The translations under genes and the position numbers were made by a program. Shown here in pieces: positions 63,034 through 64,000 of a DNA stretch of 64,000 nucleotides; positions within the stretch are counted from its first letter, which is position 1, and every line of letters starts with the position of its first letter. Under the pieces are notes generated by a model, which was given only the letters and a program-made list of their open reading frames with translations, made no database searches and had not been told where the DNA came from. Location: the NCBI GenBank assembly GCA_012513435.1, contig JAAZCE010000008.1, forward strand, positions 1 to 64,000. The letters run 5' to 3'. This DNA comes from Clostridiales bacterium. GTDB taxonomy: Bacteria; Bacillota; Clostridia; Peptostreptococcales; Anaerovoracaceae.

Positions 63034-64000
63034 CTACCAGATGAACCCTGCCACAGTGAAGAGTATTATTGCCAAAACAGTAGGTAATGCTATCATCGGC
63101 AACGCACTCTTCGCATATTCAGTATTGCTTATTCCCGTAACTGCAGATGCCAGCGTAGCCGCATCGCCGTAGAAGCATGCGTGGCTTCCAAATGCTCCTG
63201 CAGATACTATTGCGCCTCCCGCAAGAATTGGATTAGCGCCCATGGATATTGCTAATGGAATCAATATAGGAGAAGCTATAGTCATAGTTCCCCAGAAACT
63301 TCCTGTACACATAGCTATAAAAGCACACACAACGAAAGATATTACAGGCAATAAATTAGCACTCAGTACAGGTTCTGCTGCCGAAATAACATATTCGGTT
63401 AAGCCAAGCTCTGTATTTGCGGTCTGAAGTACAAATGCCGAAATTACGATTGCAGTTACTAAAACCATGCTCTTAAAGCCTTCAAGTGAATGGTCACAAA
63501 ATTCTCCCAGGCTCATAAGCTTTGCAGGAACAAACAAGACAAGACATACGACAAATCCAACCGCCATACCGATTAGAATATCATTGGTTATCAATGTCAC
63601 CGCAATAAGTATTGCCATAGGAATAATAAAGAACCAAGGACTGGATTTCTTTACATCAGTATAGCCTTCCATCTCTTCATGGGTCTTATGATAATTTTCG
63701 GAAAAAACATCGCCATCAGCGGCTCTCAGTTGAGCTTTTTTCATAGGCCCCCAAGTCGGAATAATTTTAAATCCGATTAGTGGTACAACCAAAACAGCTA
63801 CCCAAGCATAAAAAATAAACGGTATAGTTTGCAGATATGCGGCAAATGAACTTCCGCCTGACGTCACACCTAAATCTTCATATATGGAAATCATCAAAAT
63901 CGCCCAGGAAGACATAGGCACCAATACGCATACCGGTGCACCTGTTGAGTTTATCGTGTATGCCATAAGCTCTCTTGGAATTTTATTTTTGTCACTGATA
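63034..64000 (-). CDS. NhaC-family sodium/solute antiporter (5' end missing)
   Basis: The frame is open to the right edge and reads KIPRELMAYTINSTGAPVCV, LVPMSSWAI, a segment typical for NhaC-family carriers, so the start lies beyond 64000. About eight further helices follow; GSFWGTMTIASPILIPLAIS and GSHACFYGDAATLASAVTGI are family-like. It is the first visible gene of the operon with the amidase and amidohydrolase and may import their substrate or exchange it for sodium. Confidence 0.85.
   Translation of the reverse strand, partial: ISDKNKIPRELMAYTINSTGAPVCVLVPMSSWAILMISIYEDLGVTSGGSSFAAYLQTIPFIFYAWVAVLVVPLIGFKIIPTWGPMKKAQLRAADGDVFSENYHKTHEEMEGYTDVKKSSPWFFIIPMAILIAVTLITNDILIGMAVGFVVCLVLFVPAKLMSLGEFCDHSLEGFKSMVLVTAIVISAFVLQTANTELGLTEYVISAAEPVLSANLLPVISFVVCAFIAMCTGSFWGTMTIASPILIPLAISMGANPILAGGAIVSAGAFGSHACFYGDAATLASAVTGISNTEYAKSALPMIALPTVLAIILFTVAGFIW

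Overview
The window looks like chromosome of an anaerobic, low-to-medium GC Firmicute of the class Clostridia. Pointers are the gap-pgk-tpiA-eno-secG operon beside rpoN, a rubrerythrin / high-molecular-weight rubredoxin pair under a PerR-type regulator, a membrane pyrophosphatase, a DUF1847 protein, a DUF5688-like protein, a UPF0210/ACT pair, and strong GGAGG ribosome binding sites with some GTG and TTG starts. Family XIII / Anaerovoracaceae is possible but cannot be shown from the sequence alone.

Layout. 1-7.2 kb (minus strand): pyrophosphatase fragment, secG, lower glycolysis (eno, tpiA, pgk, gap), rpoN, trmL. 7.3-13.1 kb (mostly plus): short homoserine dehydrogenase, a SEC-C protein whose 3' end runs into a 49-bp palindromic repeat present twice, nth, then an NCS1 permease and dihydropyrimidinase. 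13.2-17.6 kb: a GntR-ABC efflux operon divergent from a cadC-cadA metal-export operon; both have clear operator palindromes over their promoters. 17.7-24.3 kb: two acyltransferases, an EamA exporter with a 49-aa partner, UPF0210/ACT, tRNA-Ser and a PHP protein. 24.3-31.4 kb: a DUF5688-like protein, a coaB-coaC-thrC operon with separate coaB and coaC, a lipoprotein, DUF1847, perR-rbr-hrb and tRNA-Glu. 31.4-39.6 kb: a scar of a toxin-antitoxin pair, two ABC ATPase/FtsX fusions behind a murE homologue, and a MerR/TipA-like regulator with a flavin reductase. 39.7-46.3 kb: ridA-ilvA, an orphan response regulator, ZIP and EamA transporters, EcsC, and a membrane-bound XRE regulator.

46.3-57.1 kb is an accessory zone. 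It holds IS66 and IS3 remnants, a broken HicA toxin, a truncated SpoIIE-type phosphatase, an internally deleted ParA and other scraps of an integrative element. The pantothenate operon (panG-like, panB, panC) sits among them. Next to guaA lies an intact, AT-rich Gabija-like defence pair (OLD-type nuclease plus UvrD-like helicase) with a lipoprotein and a small XRE regulator. An 11-bp direct repeat of the guaA 3' end at 52026 may mark the far end of an element inserted at guaA.

57.1-64 kb: guaA, a guaB of the type known from Tritrichomonas foetus, and a putative catabolic operon of an NhaC-family transporter, a nitrilase-superfamily amidase and a YtcJ-like amidohydrolase. Metabolic links within the window: glycolysis; pantothenate (pan genes) to CoA (coaB, coaC); homoserine dehydrogenase and threonine synthase (thrB not seen) with a catabolic threonine deaminase and RidA; pyrimidine or hydantoin uptake and ring opening; GMP synthesis.
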